Assembly (NCBI GenBank): GCA_020161065.1
Contig: JAIUPH010000002.1
Coordinates: 1 to 64,000, forward strand
Source: Pseudomonadota bacterium
Lineage (GTDB): Bacteria; Pseudomonadota; Gammaproteobacteria; Burkholderiales; Burkholderiaceae_C
Direction: 5' to 3'
DNA: 64,000 bases
This document shows, piece by piece, positions 8,930 to 17,520 of the stretch. A program made the position numbers and the translations under genes. The notes beneath the pieces are model-generated. The model was given only the letters and a program-made list of their open reading frames with translations. It did no database searches and was not told the DNA's origin. How positions within the stretch are numbered: the first letter of the stretch is position 1; each line of letters starts with the position of its first letter.

Positions 8930-9760
8930 TGGGGCCGCCAAGGCCCCGGCGAGGAACGGCGTGGCCAACTGCTCGTGCAACGCCACCACCTCGCCGACGA
9001 CGATCAGCGCCGGCGGCCGCACGCCTTGGGCGCGCGCCAGGTCGGGCAGCGTGCGCAGCGTGCCGGTGACGGTGCGCATGCCGGCGCGGGCGATGTTTTC
9101 CACCACGGCGGCCGGCGTGTCGGCGCCGCGGCCGTGCGCGATGAGCCGCTCGCACAGCAGCGGCAGCGCGCCCACGCCCATGTAGACCACCACGGTCTGC
9201 CGCGGGCGCGCCAGCAGTTCCCAGTCGAGGTCCAGCGTGCGCTGCTCGCCGTCGCCGCGCAGGTGGCCGGTGGCGAAGACCAGGGTCTGCGCGTGGTCGC
9301 GGTGGGTCAGCGGCATGCCGGCCAGCGCGGCCGCGCCCTGCGCGGCGCTGATGCCCGGAACCACCTCGAAAGGCACGCCGGCGGCGGCCAAGGCCTGCGC
9401 TTCCTCGCCGCCGCGGCCGAAGATGTAGGGGTCGCCGCCCTTCAGCCGCAGCACCGGCCGCCCGGCCAGTGCCAGGCGCAGCATCAGCGCGATGATCTGG
9501 TCCTGCGGCAGCGTGTGGTGGCCGGCGCGCTTGCCGACGTCGATGCGCTCGGCGCTCGGCGGCAGCAGGTCCAGCACCTCGTCGCTGACGAGCTGGTCGA
9601 TCAGCACCACCTCGGCTTCGCGCAAGGCGCGCACGGCGCGCAGGGTCAGGAGTTCGGGATCGCCGGGGCCGGCACCCACCAGGGTGACCTTGGCGGGACG
9701 GCCCGCCGCCGGCGGTGGCGGCGTCGGCGCCAGGTGCAGCGACAGGTGCAGATCGGACAA
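8921..9760 (-). CDS. nirE: Uroporphyrinogen-III C-methyltransferase NirE/CobA
   Basis: A 279-residue SUMT that methylates uroporphyrinogen III twice with SAM to precorrin-2, the entry to siroheme and heme d1. Family motifs are VGAGPGDPELLTLRA (P-loop-like), LKGGDPYIFGRGGEE and VVPGISAAQGAAA. It has no CysG-like N-terminal dehydrogenase domain. The start is TTG 9760, preceded at six bases by GGAG. No in-frame ATG fits. NirE is chosen over a general CobA because the gene abuts the nir operon and has its own FNR/DNR-type promoter matching that of nirC. Its 3' end overlaps nirN. Confidence 0.85.
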   Translation of the reverse strand: MSDLHLSLHLAPTPPPPAAGRPAKVTLVGAGPGDPELLTLRAVRALREAEVVLIDQLVSDEVLDLLPPSAERIDVGKRAGHHTLPQDQIIALMLRLALAGRPVLRLKGGDPYIFGRGGEEAQALAAAGVPFEVVPGISAAQGAAALAGMPLTHRDHAQTLVFATGHLRGDGEQRTLDLDWELLARPRQTVVVYMGVGALPLLCERLIAHGRGADTPAAVVENIARAGMRTVTGTLRTLPDLARAQGVRPPALIVVGEVVALHEQLATPFLAGALAAPSM

Positions 9761-9782
9761 GGTGCTCTCCCGGGGAACCAGC

Positions 9783-9831
9783 GCCGCCGATGTTCCGCAA
9801 GAGCCCGGCCGCTTTCCTTGACGTGGTTCAA
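9783..9831 (-). promoter_or_regulatory. FNR/DNR-type box and promoter of nirE
   Basis: On the minus strand TTGAACCACGTCAA (9831-9818) has the same half-sites as the nirC box. After exactly 28 nt it is followed by the same GAACAT -10-like hexamer (ending 9790), with GCCGGGCTCT shared in between. Predicted transcription start is about 9783, box centre about -41.5. This pairs nirE with the nirC operon in one anaerobic/NO regulon. Confidence 0.8.
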
Positions 9832-9880
9832 GCCGGGAAAAAGGCCCAGGGTCGCCCGTGCCCGGGGCGCCGCGACGCCC

Positions 9881-9910
9881 AAAAAAACGGGGCCCGCACT
9901 GGGGGCCCCG
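9881..9910 (-). terminator. Intrinsic terminator
   Basis: CGGGGCCC/GGGCCCCG, a perfect 8-bp stem with a 7-nt loop (9888-9910), is followed on the minus strand by TTTTTTT (9887-9881). This is the clearest Rho-independent terminator in the window. It would stop leftward transcripts just before the nirE promoter. Confidence 0.8.
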
Positions 9911-9959
9911 AAGTCGTCGCTTCCGATGCGCCGCTCAGGGCTGCCAGGCGATGAGCGGT
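9881..9959 (-). ncRNA. Candidate small RNA, about 79 nt, three hairpins
   Basis: On the minus strand a -10-like TATACT (9971-9966) points to a start near 9959. Three perfect stems follow: a 7-bp stem (9952-9958 with 9931-9937), a 4-bp stem GAAG/CTTC (9910-9923) and an 8-bp GC stem (9888-9910) followed by seven U residues. No open frame of note lies in it. The span between the nirE start and the barrel gene at 10223 is 462 bp without a CDS. The rest of it holds the nirE promoter, a 13-bp palindrome GCGCTTCAAGCGC (10084-10096) and nothing else recognised. A recognisable -35 is lacking and no RNA family was matched, so the call rests on structure only. Confidence 0.4.
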
Positions 9960-10222
9960 GAACCCAGTATAGGCAGCGGCCCTGCCGCGTGTTGCGCACA
10001 AGCGCACGCTGCCGCTGCGGCTTGGCCCGCGCATCGGGCAACATCGGCCGGGTGCCACACAAGCCACACTTTGGCGCTGCCGGGCGCTTCAAGCGCGGGC
10101 CGCCGGCTGCCGATATCTGGGTCGAACCCGGTGGATCGTGCGGCCGGGCGTCGCATGCTGCGCGCCAGCCGTTCCGGGGTGGCGCGCCACTCGGCTGCGT
10201 CACGTTTTCCAATGGCCTAGCG

Positions 10223-11635
10223 ATGGTACAGATGCAACAGACGGGGTCTTCGCCCGCTTCGGCGCGGGATGCGCGCCCGCGCGGGCCCGCTCGACGCCCG
10301 GCCTCGGGCGGCCGAGCCGGTCGGTGGGCGCGGCGCCTGCCCGTGCTGGCGTGCGCGTCGCTGCTGTGCGCCGCGGCGCAGGCCGCCGACCCCGCGCCCG
10401 CGGCGACGACGGCCGGCGCCTCCGATCCGGCCAACTGGCATTTCTCGGGCTTTGCCACGCTGGGGTGGATGCAATCGCGCGCCGACCAGCCCTGGCGCTT
10501 CTCGCGCGACCTCACGCAGCGCGGCGCCGGCGGCGACGGCAGCGCGCGCACCGACAGCCGGCTGGGCATGCAGGTGCACGGCGACCTGGCCAGCAACGTC
10601 GAGGCGGTGACGCAGGTCGTGCTGAAGGAGCGGCCCTTGAACGCCCGCGCCAGCGAGTACCTGGAGCTGGCCTTCCTCGGCTTTCGCCCGACGCAGAACA
10701 TGAGCGTGCGCGTCGGCCGCACCAGCCCCGATCTCTTCCTGCTGGCCGACGTGCGCAACGTCGGCATCGCCTACCCCTGGGTGCGGCCGAGCGTCGAGTA
10801 CTACGGCTGGATGCCGTTCTCGTCGATGGACGGCGTCGATGCCAGCGCGCAGTGGACGCTGGGCGGCGCCAACTGGGTGGCCAAGCTTGGCGCCGGGCAG
10901 ATCCGCAGCACCATCGGCGTCGTCGACCGCGACACCAGCGTCACCCTCACCGGCCGCGACACCGTGGCCGCCATGGTCTCGCGCGAGGCCGACGGTCTGC
11001 TCATCAAGGCCAGCTTCCTGCGCACGCGCATGGACGGCCGCTCGCCGCCGGCCGTGCAGCAACTGCTGCCGGCGCTGGACGCCTTGGCGCAGCTCGACCC
11101 CTTGCCGGTGGCCGGCGAAGCGGCCGCGCTGCGCGAGGCGCTGGGCTTCGGCGGCCTGACCCGCTACATGGCGCTGGGCCTGCAGTACGACAGCGGCCCC
11201 TGGACCCTGCATGCCGAAGGCAGCCGCGTGCGGCTGGAACGCGGCGTGTCCGGCGGCGACCGCGGCTACGTGAGCGCCAGCTACCGCTGGAACCGTTTCA
11301 CCGGCTACGTGATGGCGGCCCGCGCGCGCCCCGAACAGCGGGCCATGGGCTTGCAGACCGACTGGGCCGCCGCGCTCACGCCGGTGCTCGGCGCCGCGCA
11401 GGCGCAGCAGGCCGCGGCGCTGGGCATGGGCGCGCTGTACGCGGCCAATCAGGCGCGCTTCAACCAGAGCACGGTCAGCCTGGGCCTGCGTTGGGACTTG
11501 TTCGATGCGGGCGCGCTGAAGCTGCAGTGGGACAATGTGCATGTCCACGCCGACGGCACCGCCGCCTGGCGCAGCGCTTCACCATCGGACAACCGCGCGC
11601 AGGTGTGGTCCGCCGCAGTCGACGTGAGCTTCTGA
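10223..11635 (+). CDS. Outer-membrane beta-barrel (porin-like) protein
   Basis: A 470-residue exported protein. A long basic n-region precedes a hydrophobic core ending in AAAQAADP, a plausible signal peptide. The mature part has alternating aromatic/polar beta strands typical of a barrel (for example FSGFATLGWMQ, LELAFLGFRPT, RGYVSASYRWNRF) and ends in the terminal strand VWSAAVDVSF with a C-terminal Phe, the outer-membrane assembly signal. Its exact porin family and substrate are not recognised. It is the first gene of a four-gene operon with a phosphate-receptor-like protein and two c-di-GMP enzymes, which suggests a sensory rather than purely nutritional role. The start is uncertain: ATG 10223 or 10232, neither with a ribosome site. 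Confidence 0.7.
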   Translation: MVQMQQTGSSPASARDARPRGPARRPASGGRAGRWARRLPVLACASLLCAAAQAADPAPAATTAGASDPANWHFSGFATLGWMQSRADQPWRFSRDLTQRGAGGDGSARTDSRLGMQVHGDLASNVEAVTQVVLKERPLNARASEYLELAFLGFRPTQNMSVRVGRTSPDLFLLADVRNVGIAYPWVRPSVEYYGWMPFSSMDGVDASAQWTLGGANWVAKLGAGQIRSTIGVVDRDTSVTLTGRDTVAAMVSREADGLLIKASFLRTRMDGRSPPAVQQLLPALDALAQLDPLPVAGEAAALREALGFGGLTRYMALGLQYDSGPWTLHAEGSRVRLERGVSGGDRGYVSASYRWNRFTGYVMAARARPEQRAMGLQTDWAAALTPVLGAAQAQQAAALGMGALYAANQARFNQSTVSLGLRWDLFDAGALKLQWDNVHVHADGTAAWRSASPSDNRAQVWSAAVDVSF

Positions 11636-11636
11636 C

Positions 11637-12089
11637 ATGCGCAACCGACTCAAGCAGATTCTTGCGGGTGTCGCGCTGGCGTTGGCAAGCTGGCCGGGCC
11701 TGTCCGCGGGGGCGCCGTTGTACGTCGTCGTCAATGCGAGCAACCCGATCCAGAAACTGGCCGTGCGCGACGCCGTCGCGCTGTACACGGGCCGCACCCG
11801 CACCTTCCCCGACGGCCGCGAAGCGGTGGCCTACGACCAGGCCGAAGCCAGCGCCGTGCGGGCCGAGTTCTACCGCTCGCTGACCGGCATGGACCTCGCG
11901 CGCATCAACAGCTACTGGGCGCGGCTGCGCTTTTCCGGCCAGGTGCAGCCGCCGCGCATGCTCAACGACGACGGCCAGGTGGCCGCCACGGTGCGCGCCG
12001 ACCCCAACGCCGTGGGCTACCTGCGCAGCGCGCCCACCGATCCGGCGCTGAAGGTGGTGCTGGTCATGACTGCGGCGGCGGCGGATTGA
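11637..12089 (+). CDS. Small periplasmic phosphate-receptor-like protein
   Basis: A 150-residue protein with a signal peptide ending near LSAGAP. The mature part resembles the PstS-like half-domain found as short stand-alone proteins: YVVVNASNPIQKL near the N-terminus, a basic RTRTFPDG loop, and GYLRSAPTDPALKVVLV at the C-terminus. It is much shorter than transport receptors (about 320 residues), so it probably senses or delivers a ligand rather than feeding an ABC permease. None is encoded nearby. It starts one base after the barrel stop and overlaps the following cyclase gene by a single base (TGATG). Confidence 0.65.
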   Translation: MRNRLKQILAGVALALASWPGLSAGAPLYVVVNASNPIQKLAVRDAVALYTGRTRTFPDGREAVAYDQAEASAVRAEFYRSLTGMDLARINSYWARLRFSGQVQPPRMLNDDGQVAATVRADPNAVGYLRSAPTDPALKVVLVMTAAAAD

Positions 12090-13822
12090 TGGCTGCGGGC
12101 GTTCAGGCCGCGATGCGCGGCTCGACCAGCCTGCACCGACGCTTCATCGTCGTGCTGGTGCTCAGTGCATCGGCCCTGGCGCTGGTGGCCGCCGCCGTCA
12201 GCTACGCCTTCGCGCACCGCTACGCGGTCGATCGCGCGCACAACTCGCTGCGCGCGCTGACCGACGCGGTGGAAAAGACCGTGGCGGTGGCCGTCTACGC
12301 CAATGACCGCGTGCTGCTGCAGGAGCTGACCGACGGCATCCGCAAGCACCCGCTGGTGCAGCGCGTGGACGTGCGCGATGCGCAAGGCCGCACGCTGGGC
12401 GCGGGCGACGACCACCCCGACGCCGCCGCGCCGCCGGCGCCCGATTCGTTCCAGCGCGACCTGTGGTCACCCTTCGACAGCAGCGAGCGCCTGGGGCGGC
12501 TGCACATCAGCGTCGACGGCCGCTCGCTGCTGCAGGAAGCGCGCAGCCAGGCCTCGGCGCTGGGCCTGTTCATGGTGGCACTGATCGCCATCCTGGCCTT
12601 CGTGCTGCACCAGCTGGCGCTGCGCCTGCTGTCGCGGCCCTTGACGCAACTGGCCAGCGAGCTGGCGGCCATGGAGCCGGGCTCGTCCAACCGCATCAGC
12701 CTGCCCGAGCTGCATGCCAGCGACGAGATCGGCGTGGTGGCGCGCGCCACCAACCGGCTGCTGCAGGCGCACGACGACGCGCTGCACCGCGAGCGCGCCG
12801 CGCGCGAGGAGGTGTCGGCGATGGAGGCGCGCTACCGCCACATCTTCGACATCTCCAGCGCCGGCATCTTCGTGCTGACGCCCGAGGGCGAGCTGGTCTC
12901 CAGCAACCCGACGGTGGCGCGGCTGGTCGGCAGCACCGCGCAGGCGCTGGCCGCCGACGTCGGCACGCAGTTCATCGACAACGTGTTCCTCAACGCCGAG
13001 CGCGCGCGCGAGCTGATCGCGCAGGCCGTGGCCGGGCGCGAAACCACCTCCGGCGACCTCGGCCTGCGCTGCGTGGACGGCGCCTTCAAGTGGGCGCACT
13101 GCCTGTTCTCGCAGCACGAAGACCCCAACAACCACGACCACCAGCTGATCCAGGGCGTGATGTACGACATCACCCAGCGCAAGCGCGACGAGCAGGCGGT
13201 GCGCCGGCGCATCCACGTCGACCCGCTGACCGAGCTGCGCAACCGCGCCGGCATCCTGGCAGGCCTGGACGAGGCGATCGACGTCGTGCGCGATCCCGAC
13301 GCCCAGGTGACCATCTTCTACGTCGACCTCGACGGCTTCAAGGGCGTCAACGACCGCTGGGGGCATGCCGTCGGCGACCAGGTGCTGATCGAATGCGCCA
13401 AGCGGCTGCTGGCGCTGGTGCGCCGCAGCTCCGACTTCGTCGGCCGCCTGGGCGGCGACGAGATGCTGATGGCCATCCGCGGCATGGCGCCGGACAGCGA
13501 ACGCGTGCAGGAACTGGCCGCGCAGATCGTGGCCGCGATCTCGGGGCCCGTCGAGATCGGCCAGGGCCGCCTGGCCCAGGTGGGCGCCAGCATCGGCGTG
13601 GCCGGCTTCCCGCAGCACGCGCGCACGGCGCCGGAACTGCTGGCCGCCGCCGACCAGGCCATGTACCGCGCCAAGCGTTCGGGCAAGGGCCGCTTCGTGG
13701 TCGCGCAAGGCGCGCCCGGCCCGGCGCGGCCGGCCGACGCCGCGCCGCCGCCCGTCGACAAGGCCGCGCCCGCCGAGCCGCCGGCCAGCGACGAAGGGAT
13801 GGTGGCGGGAGCGCCGCGATGA
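12089..13822 (+). CDS. Membrane diguanylate cyclase with HAMP and PAS (GGDEM)
   Basis: A 577-residue inner-membrane protein. It has a first membrane span (about 18-42), a periplasmic domain to about 150, a second span (about 155-178), HAMP (about 180-235), a coiled segment, a PAS domain with C-terminal PAC (about 250-370) and GGDEF (about 380-545). The active-site loop reads GGDEM (residues 455-459), with Met for the usual Phe. The RSSD inhibitory site five residues before it is intact, and the metal-binding Asp in YVDLDGF is present, so activity is likely but worth testing. The C-terminus is an Ala/Pro-rich tail. It lies between the periplasmic binding protein and an EAL gene, overlapping both. 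The ATG at 12089 is taken; a TTG at 12086 is also in frame. Confidence 0.85.
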   Translation: MAAGVQAAMRGSTSLHRRFIVVLVLSASALALVAAAVSYAFAHRYAVDRAHNSLRALTDAVEKTVAVAVYANDRVLLQELTDGIRKHPLVQRVDVRDAQGRTLGAGDDHPDAAAPPAPDSFQRDLWSPFDSSERLGRLHISVDGRSLLQEARSQASALGLFMVALIAILAFVLHQLALRLLSRPLTQLASELAAMEPGSSNRISLPELHASDEIGVVARATNRLLQAHDDALHRERAAREEVSAMEARYRHIFDISSAGIFVLTPEGELVSSNPTVARLVGSTAQALAADVGTQFIDNVFLNAERARELIAQAVAGRETTSGDLGLRCVDGAFKWAHCLFSQHEDPNNHDHQLIQGVMYDITQRKRDEQAVRRRIHVDPLTELRNRAGILAGLDEAIDVVRDPDAQVTIFYVDLDGFKGVNDRWGHAVGDQVLIECAKRLLALVRRSSDFVGRLGGDEMLMAIRGMAPDSERVQELAAQIVAAISGPVEIGQGRLAQVGASIGVAGFPQHARTAPELLAAADQAMYRAKRSGKGRFVVAQGAPGPARPADAAPPPVDKAAPAEPPASDEGMVAGAPR

Positions 13823-15711
13823 CGGCCGTGCTCGACCCGGCCGGCGAACACGGCCGCCTGGCCGAGCTGGCCCGCTACGACGTGGTGATGGACCGCGAGG
13901 AGCCGGCGTTTTCCGACGTCGCGGCGCTGGCGGCGCGCATCTTCAAGGTGCCGCTGGCCGGGGTCAGCCTGGTCGACTCGGCGCACGTCTGGATCAAGGG
14001 CCGCCACGGCGTCGACCTCAACTGCCTGAGCCGCGACGGCGCGTTCTGCAGCTTCGCCGTCGAGTCCAACCAGGAGCTGTTCGAGGTCGTCGACACGCGC
14101 AAGGACCAGCGCTTCCGCGCCAACCCGCTGGTCACCGGCCAGCCGCACGTGCGCAGCTACCACGCGGCGGTGCTGGTCGGGCAGCGCGGCTACGCGCTGG
14201 GCACGCTGTGGATCATGGACGCCAAGGCGCGGCCGCTGCAAGCCGGCGAGGCCGACATCCTGATGGCGCTGGGCGCGCAGGTGGTGCGCCTGCTGGAGCT
14301 GCAGTACCGCTCGGCGGCGTCGGGGCTGCCGGCGCGCTCGGCCCTCGTCGCCAACCTGCAATGCGCGCTGAACCAGGCGCGCGGCGGCAGCCAGGCCTGC
14401 CGGGTGGCGCACTGCAGCCGGCTGCTGCCCTCGGGCGACTGCATGAGCGCGCGCCAGCGCAAGGCCGCGCGCGTGGGCTTCGTGCAACTGCGCAACCTGC
14501 CGCTGATCCACAGCCTGTACGGTCACGACGTGGGCCGCCAGGTGGTGCAGACGGTGGCCGAGCGCATGCAGCAATGGAAGAGCCCCGGCGACATGCTGGG
14601 CCAGGTGAACGACGCCAGCTTCGCTTTCGCGATGTTCCAGGGCGCGCGCCGCGACGACGACCGCCTGCTCGACCTGGAGCGGCTGCTGTCGCGGCCGGTG
14701 CAACTGGGCGCCGAGTCGATCAGCCTGGGCTGCAGCATCGGCCTGTCGGACAGCGCCGACGGCGCGGGCATCGCCTCGGCGCTGCTCGACCGTGCCGAAG
14801 TCGCCGCGTCGCAGGCGCAGCCGGTGGCCCGCACGACGGTGCGCATCTTCGACGACCGGCGCCTGCAGGAAGCGCGCGAGCAGGCGCGCGTCGAGCGCTG
14901 CCTGAGCGAGTGCATCGCCACGCGCCAGGTGCAGCCCGGCTACCAGCCGCAGGTGGACGTGGTCAGCGGCCGCGTCATCGGCTTCGAGGCGCTGGGCCGC
15001 CTGCAGCACGACGCCGAGGGCCTGCTGCTGCCGGGGCACTTCCTGGACACGGCCTTGTCGACCGGGCAGATCCGCCGCATCGACATGCTGATGGTCGAGC
15101 GCGTGTGCCGCGACCTGGCGGCCTGGCGCGAGCGCGGGCTGCCGGTGCTGCCGGTGGCCATCAACCTTTCGCGCGAGTCGCTGCTGCACGAATCGACGAT
15201 CGAGTCGATCTCGACCATGCTCGAAGAGCTGGAGCTGCCGCCGAGCCTGATCAGCATCGAGATCACCGAAAGCGGGCTGGAGGAATCGGCCGACCTCGTC
15301 AACCAGCGCGCGCGCGACCTCAAGCGCATCGGCCTGCGCGTCGAGCTCGACGACTTCGGCACCGGGCTATCCAACCTGGACACGCTGCGCCTGCTGGAGT
15401 TCGATTGCCTGAAGGCCGACCGCCAGTACGTGCACGGCGTCTCGGTCAACCTGCACACGGCCGCGCTGCTGCACCTGATCCGCAACGTGTCGGAGCTGTT
15501 CGGCGTGCGCCTGATCTGCGAGGGCCTGGAAGACGAGGGCGACCTGCGCTGGGCCGTCAAGCACGGCTTTCGCTACTTCCAGGGCTGGTACTTCAGCCGC
15601 GACATCGACGCCGATGCCGTGGCCCGGCTGCTGGTCGACATGGACGCGCAGCCGCCGGCGGCCTTCGCCAACGACCCCGACGCGCTGGCGCGCTTCCTGC
15701 AGCGCCCCTGA
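13819..15711 (+). CDS. GAF-GGDEF(degenerate)-EAL c-di-GMP phosphodiesterase
   Basis: A 630-residue cytosolic protein: GAF (about 25-165), a GGDEF-fold domain that has lost its signature (QVNDASF at the active-site position; about 200-345) and EAL (about 365-610). EAL catalytic and metal ligands are all present: EAL at 390-392, NLS, EITES, DDFG, LKADRQYV, CEGLED and QGWYFS. It should therefore hydrolyse c-di-GMP, with the GGDEF relic serving as a regulatory GTP site. Its ATG overlaps the stop of the cyclase gene, so synthase and hydrolase are made together. This fits a local, input-controlled c-di-GMP circuit. Confidence 0.88.
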   Translation: MTAVLDPAGEHGRLAELARYDVVMDREEPAFSDVAALAARIFKVPLAGVSLVDSAHVWIKGRHGVDLNCLSRDGAFCSFAVESNQELFEVVDTRKDQRFRANPLVTGQPHVRSYHAAVLVGQRGYALGTLWIMDAKARPLQAGEADILMALGAQVVRLLELQYRSAASGLPARSALVANLQCALNQARGGSQACRVAHCSRLLPSGDCMSARQRKAARVGFVQLRNLPLIHSLYGHDVGRQVVQTVAERMQQWKSPGDMLGQVNDASFAFAMFQGARRDDDRLLDLERLLSRPVQLGAESISLGCSIGLSDSADGAGIASALLDRAEVAASQAQPVARTTVRIFDDRRLQEAREQARVERCLSECIATRQVQPGYQPQVDVVSGRVIGFEALGRLQHDAEGLLLPGHFLDTALSTGQIRRIDMLMVERVCRDLAAWRERGLPVLPVAINLSRESLLHESTIESISTMLEELELPPSLISIEITESGLEESADLVNQRARDLKRIGLRVELDDFGTGLSNLDTLRLLEFDCLKADRQYVHGVSVNLHTAALLHLIRNVSELFGVRLICEGLEDEGDLRWAVKHGFRYFQGWYFSRDIDADAVARLLVDMDAQPPAAFANDPDALARFLQRP

Positions 15712-15741
15712 CGTTGCGGCTGACGGCGCGCGGCGCGCCGC

Positions 15742-16716
15742 CTACTCGCGGCTCGTCACCACGCCGGCGGCATGCGCCTGCTGGTCGGCGTGGTAGCTGC
15801 TGCGCACCATCGCGCCCACGGCGGCGTGGCTGAAGCCCATCGCGTAGGCCTCGCGCTCGAACATCTTGAAAGTGTCGGGGTGCACGTAGCGGCGCACCGG
15901 CAGGTGGTGGCCGCTGGGCGCGAGGTACTGGCCGATGGTCAGCATGTCGATGTCGTGCGCGCGCATGTCGCGCATCACGGCGAGGATCTCGTCGTCGGTC
16001 TCGCCGAGGCCGACCATCAGCCCGCTCTTGGTGGGCACGTCGCTCACCTGCTGCTTGAACTTGCGCAGCAGGCTCAGCGAGAACTGGTAGTCCGAGCCCG
16101 GCCGCGCCTCTTTGTACAGGCGCGGGATGGTCTCCAGGTTGTGGTTCATCACGTCGGGCGGCGCGGCCTTCAGGATGGTGAGCGCACGATCGTCGCGGCC
16201 GCGGAAGTCGGGCACCAGGATCTCGATCTGCGTGGCCGGCGACAGCTCGCGCGTGCGTTCGATGCAGGCCACGAAGTGCGCTGCGCCGCCGTCGCGCAGG
16301 TCGTCGCGGTCGACGCTGGTGATCACCACGTACTTGAGCTTGAGCGCGGCGATGGTGCGCGCCAGGTTCAGCGGCTCGTCGGCGTCCAGCGGGTCGGGGC
16401 GGCCGTGGCCGACGTCGCAGAACGGGCAGCGCCGCGTGCACTTGTCGCCCATGATCATGAAGGTGGCCGTGCCCTTGCCGAAGCACTCGCCGATGTTGGG
16501 GCAGCTCGCTTCCTCGCACACGGTGTGCAGCTTGTGCTCGCGCAGCACCTGCTTGATCTCGTAGAAGCGCGTGCTCGGGCTGCCGGCCTTGACGCGGATC
16601 CACTCGGGCTTCTTCAGCACTTCGGCGGGCACCACCTTGATCGGGATGCGCGAGGTCTTGGCCTGCGACTTCTGCTTGGCGCTGGGGTCGTAGGCGGCGG
16701 GGGTGGGGGTGGTCAT
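15742..16716 (-). CDS. lipA: Lipoyl synthase
   Basis: A 324-residue radical SAM enzyme that inserts two sulfurs into the protein-bound octanoyl chain. Both cluster motifs are visible: [12 protein letters not shown] for the auxiliary, sulfur-donating cluster and CTRRCPFC for the radical SAM cluster. The C-terminal RSSYHADQQ contains the conserved serine ligand of the auxiliary cluster. The start is ATG 16716; the open frame further upstream belongs to lipB DNA in another frame. A TACACT -10-like element lies about 30 bases upstream. It follows lipB on the same strand, the usual Burkholderiales arrangement. Confidence 0.95.
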   Translation of the reverse strand: MTTPTPAAYDPSAKQKSQAKTSRIPIKVVPAEVLKKPEWIRVKAGSPSTRFYEIKQVLREHKLHTVCEEASCPNIGECFGKGTATFMIMGDKCTRRCPFCDVGHGRPDPLDADEPLNLARTIAALKLKYVVITSVDRDDLRDGGAAHFVACIERTRELSPATQIEILVPDFRGRDDRALTILKAAPPDVMNHNLETIPRLYKEARPGSDYQFSLSLLRKFKQQVSDVPTKSGLMVGLGETDDEILAVMRDMRAHDIDMLTIGQYLAPSGHHLPVRRYVHPDTFKMFEREAYAMGFSHAAVGAMVRSSYHADQQAHAAGVVTSRE

Positions 16717-16787
16717 CGCGGAAGGCCGGGGCTGCGAAACGGGGCCGACAGTGTAGCCAGCGCGGCTTTCCCGGCGCTGAGCGGCGC

Positions 16788-17462
16788 CTATGCCGGCCGC
16801 AGCAGCAGGCGCTGCAGTTCGGCGGCCAGGCGCTCGGCGGCCTCGTTCCAGTCGGCCGACACGCCCAGGCTGCGCAGATCCACCGTCGGCAGCCCGGCAT
16901 AGCCGCAAGGGTTGATGCGCGCATAGGGCGCCAGGTCCATGGCCACGTTCAGCGCCAGCCCGTGGTAGGCGCAATGCCGCGACACCTTGATGCCCAGCGC
17001 GGCGATCTTGCCCAGGCCCGCGAACGGGTCCTGGCCGGGTCCGGCGCTCGGCAGCGCCGCGTGGTCGAAGGGGTCGGCCAGCCGCACGTAGATGCCCGGC
17101 GCGCCGCGCACGCGGTGGCCGGTGACGCCATAAGCCGCCAGCGTGCGCAGCACCGCTTCTTCCAGCCGGTAGACGTATTCCTTGACGTAGATGCCCAGCC
17201 GGCCGAGGTCGACCAGCGGATAGGCCGTGACCTGCCCGGGCCCGTGGTACGTGACCTGGCCACCGCGCTGCGTCTGCACCACCGGGATGTCGCCGGCGCC
17301 CAGCACATGCTCGGCGCGGCCGGCCAGGCCTTGCGTGAACACCGGGTCGTGCTCGACCAGCCACAGCTCGTCGTCGGTCGCGGGGCCCCGCGCGGCGGTG
17401 AAGTCGCGCATCGCCGCCTCGATCCCGGCATAGGGCTGGCGGCCCAGCAGCTTGACTTGCAT
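16788..17462 (-). CDS. lipB: Octanoyl transferase LipB
   Basis: A 224-residue octanoyl-ACP:protein N-octanoyltransferase that supplies the substrate for LipA. Family motifs are [12 protein letters not shown], the catalytic Lys region [12 protein letters not shown] and the catalytic Cys in NPCGY. ATG 17462 is chosen over the longer open frame to 17534 because it gives the standard N-terminus ([11 protein letters not shown]). It also sits seven bases after a TACACT -10-like element with no Shine-Dalgarno, which suggests leaderless translation. Confidence 0.93.
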   Translation of the reverse strand: MQVKLLGRQPYAGIEAAMRDFTAARGPATDDELWLVEHDPVFTQGLAGRAEHVLGAGDIPVVQTQRGGQVTYHGPGQVTAYPLVDLGRLGIYVKEYVYRLEEAVLRTLAAYGVTGHRVRGAPGIYVRLADPFDHAALPSAGPGQDPFAGLGKIAALGIKVSRHCAYHGLALNVAMDLAPYARINPCGYAGLPTVDLRSLGVSADWNEAAERLAAELQRLLLRPA

Positions 17463-17520
17463 GCGCGGCAGTGTAGGGCCCGATGGACAGCGGGACGGCG
17501 CCGCGCCTATCGTGAGCCCC
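17463..17520. promoter_or_regulatory. Divergent promoter region lipB / DsbA-fold gene
   Basis: Both flanking genes show a -10-like hexamer ending exactly seven bases before their ATG: TACACT (17475-17470, minus) for lipB and TATCGT (17508-17513, plus) for the 17521 gene. Neither has a ribosome-binding sequence. Both are candidates for leaderless mRNAs. Confidence 0.4.

Noticed and set aside
9881-9959. 5S rRNA-like stretch (CGCCTGGCAGC) in the small RNA candidate
   Set aside because: Only a short match; length and remaining helices do not fit 5S rRNA.
10119-10129. GGGTCGAACCC resembling a tRNA T-arm
   Set aside because: No acceptor, D or anticodon arms fit around it, and the typical GTTCGAATCC loop is not present.
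9960-10222. Cobalamin riboswitch upstream of nirE or the barrel gene
   Set aside because: GCCAC-like pieces occur, but no B12 box or other conserved blocks of the riboswitch are found on either strand.
15727-15744. GGCGCGC-G-GCGCGCC palindrome between the EAL gene and lipA as a terminator
   Set aside because: A one-base centre cannot form a hairpin loop of normal size without losing base pairs, and there is no U-tract on either strand.
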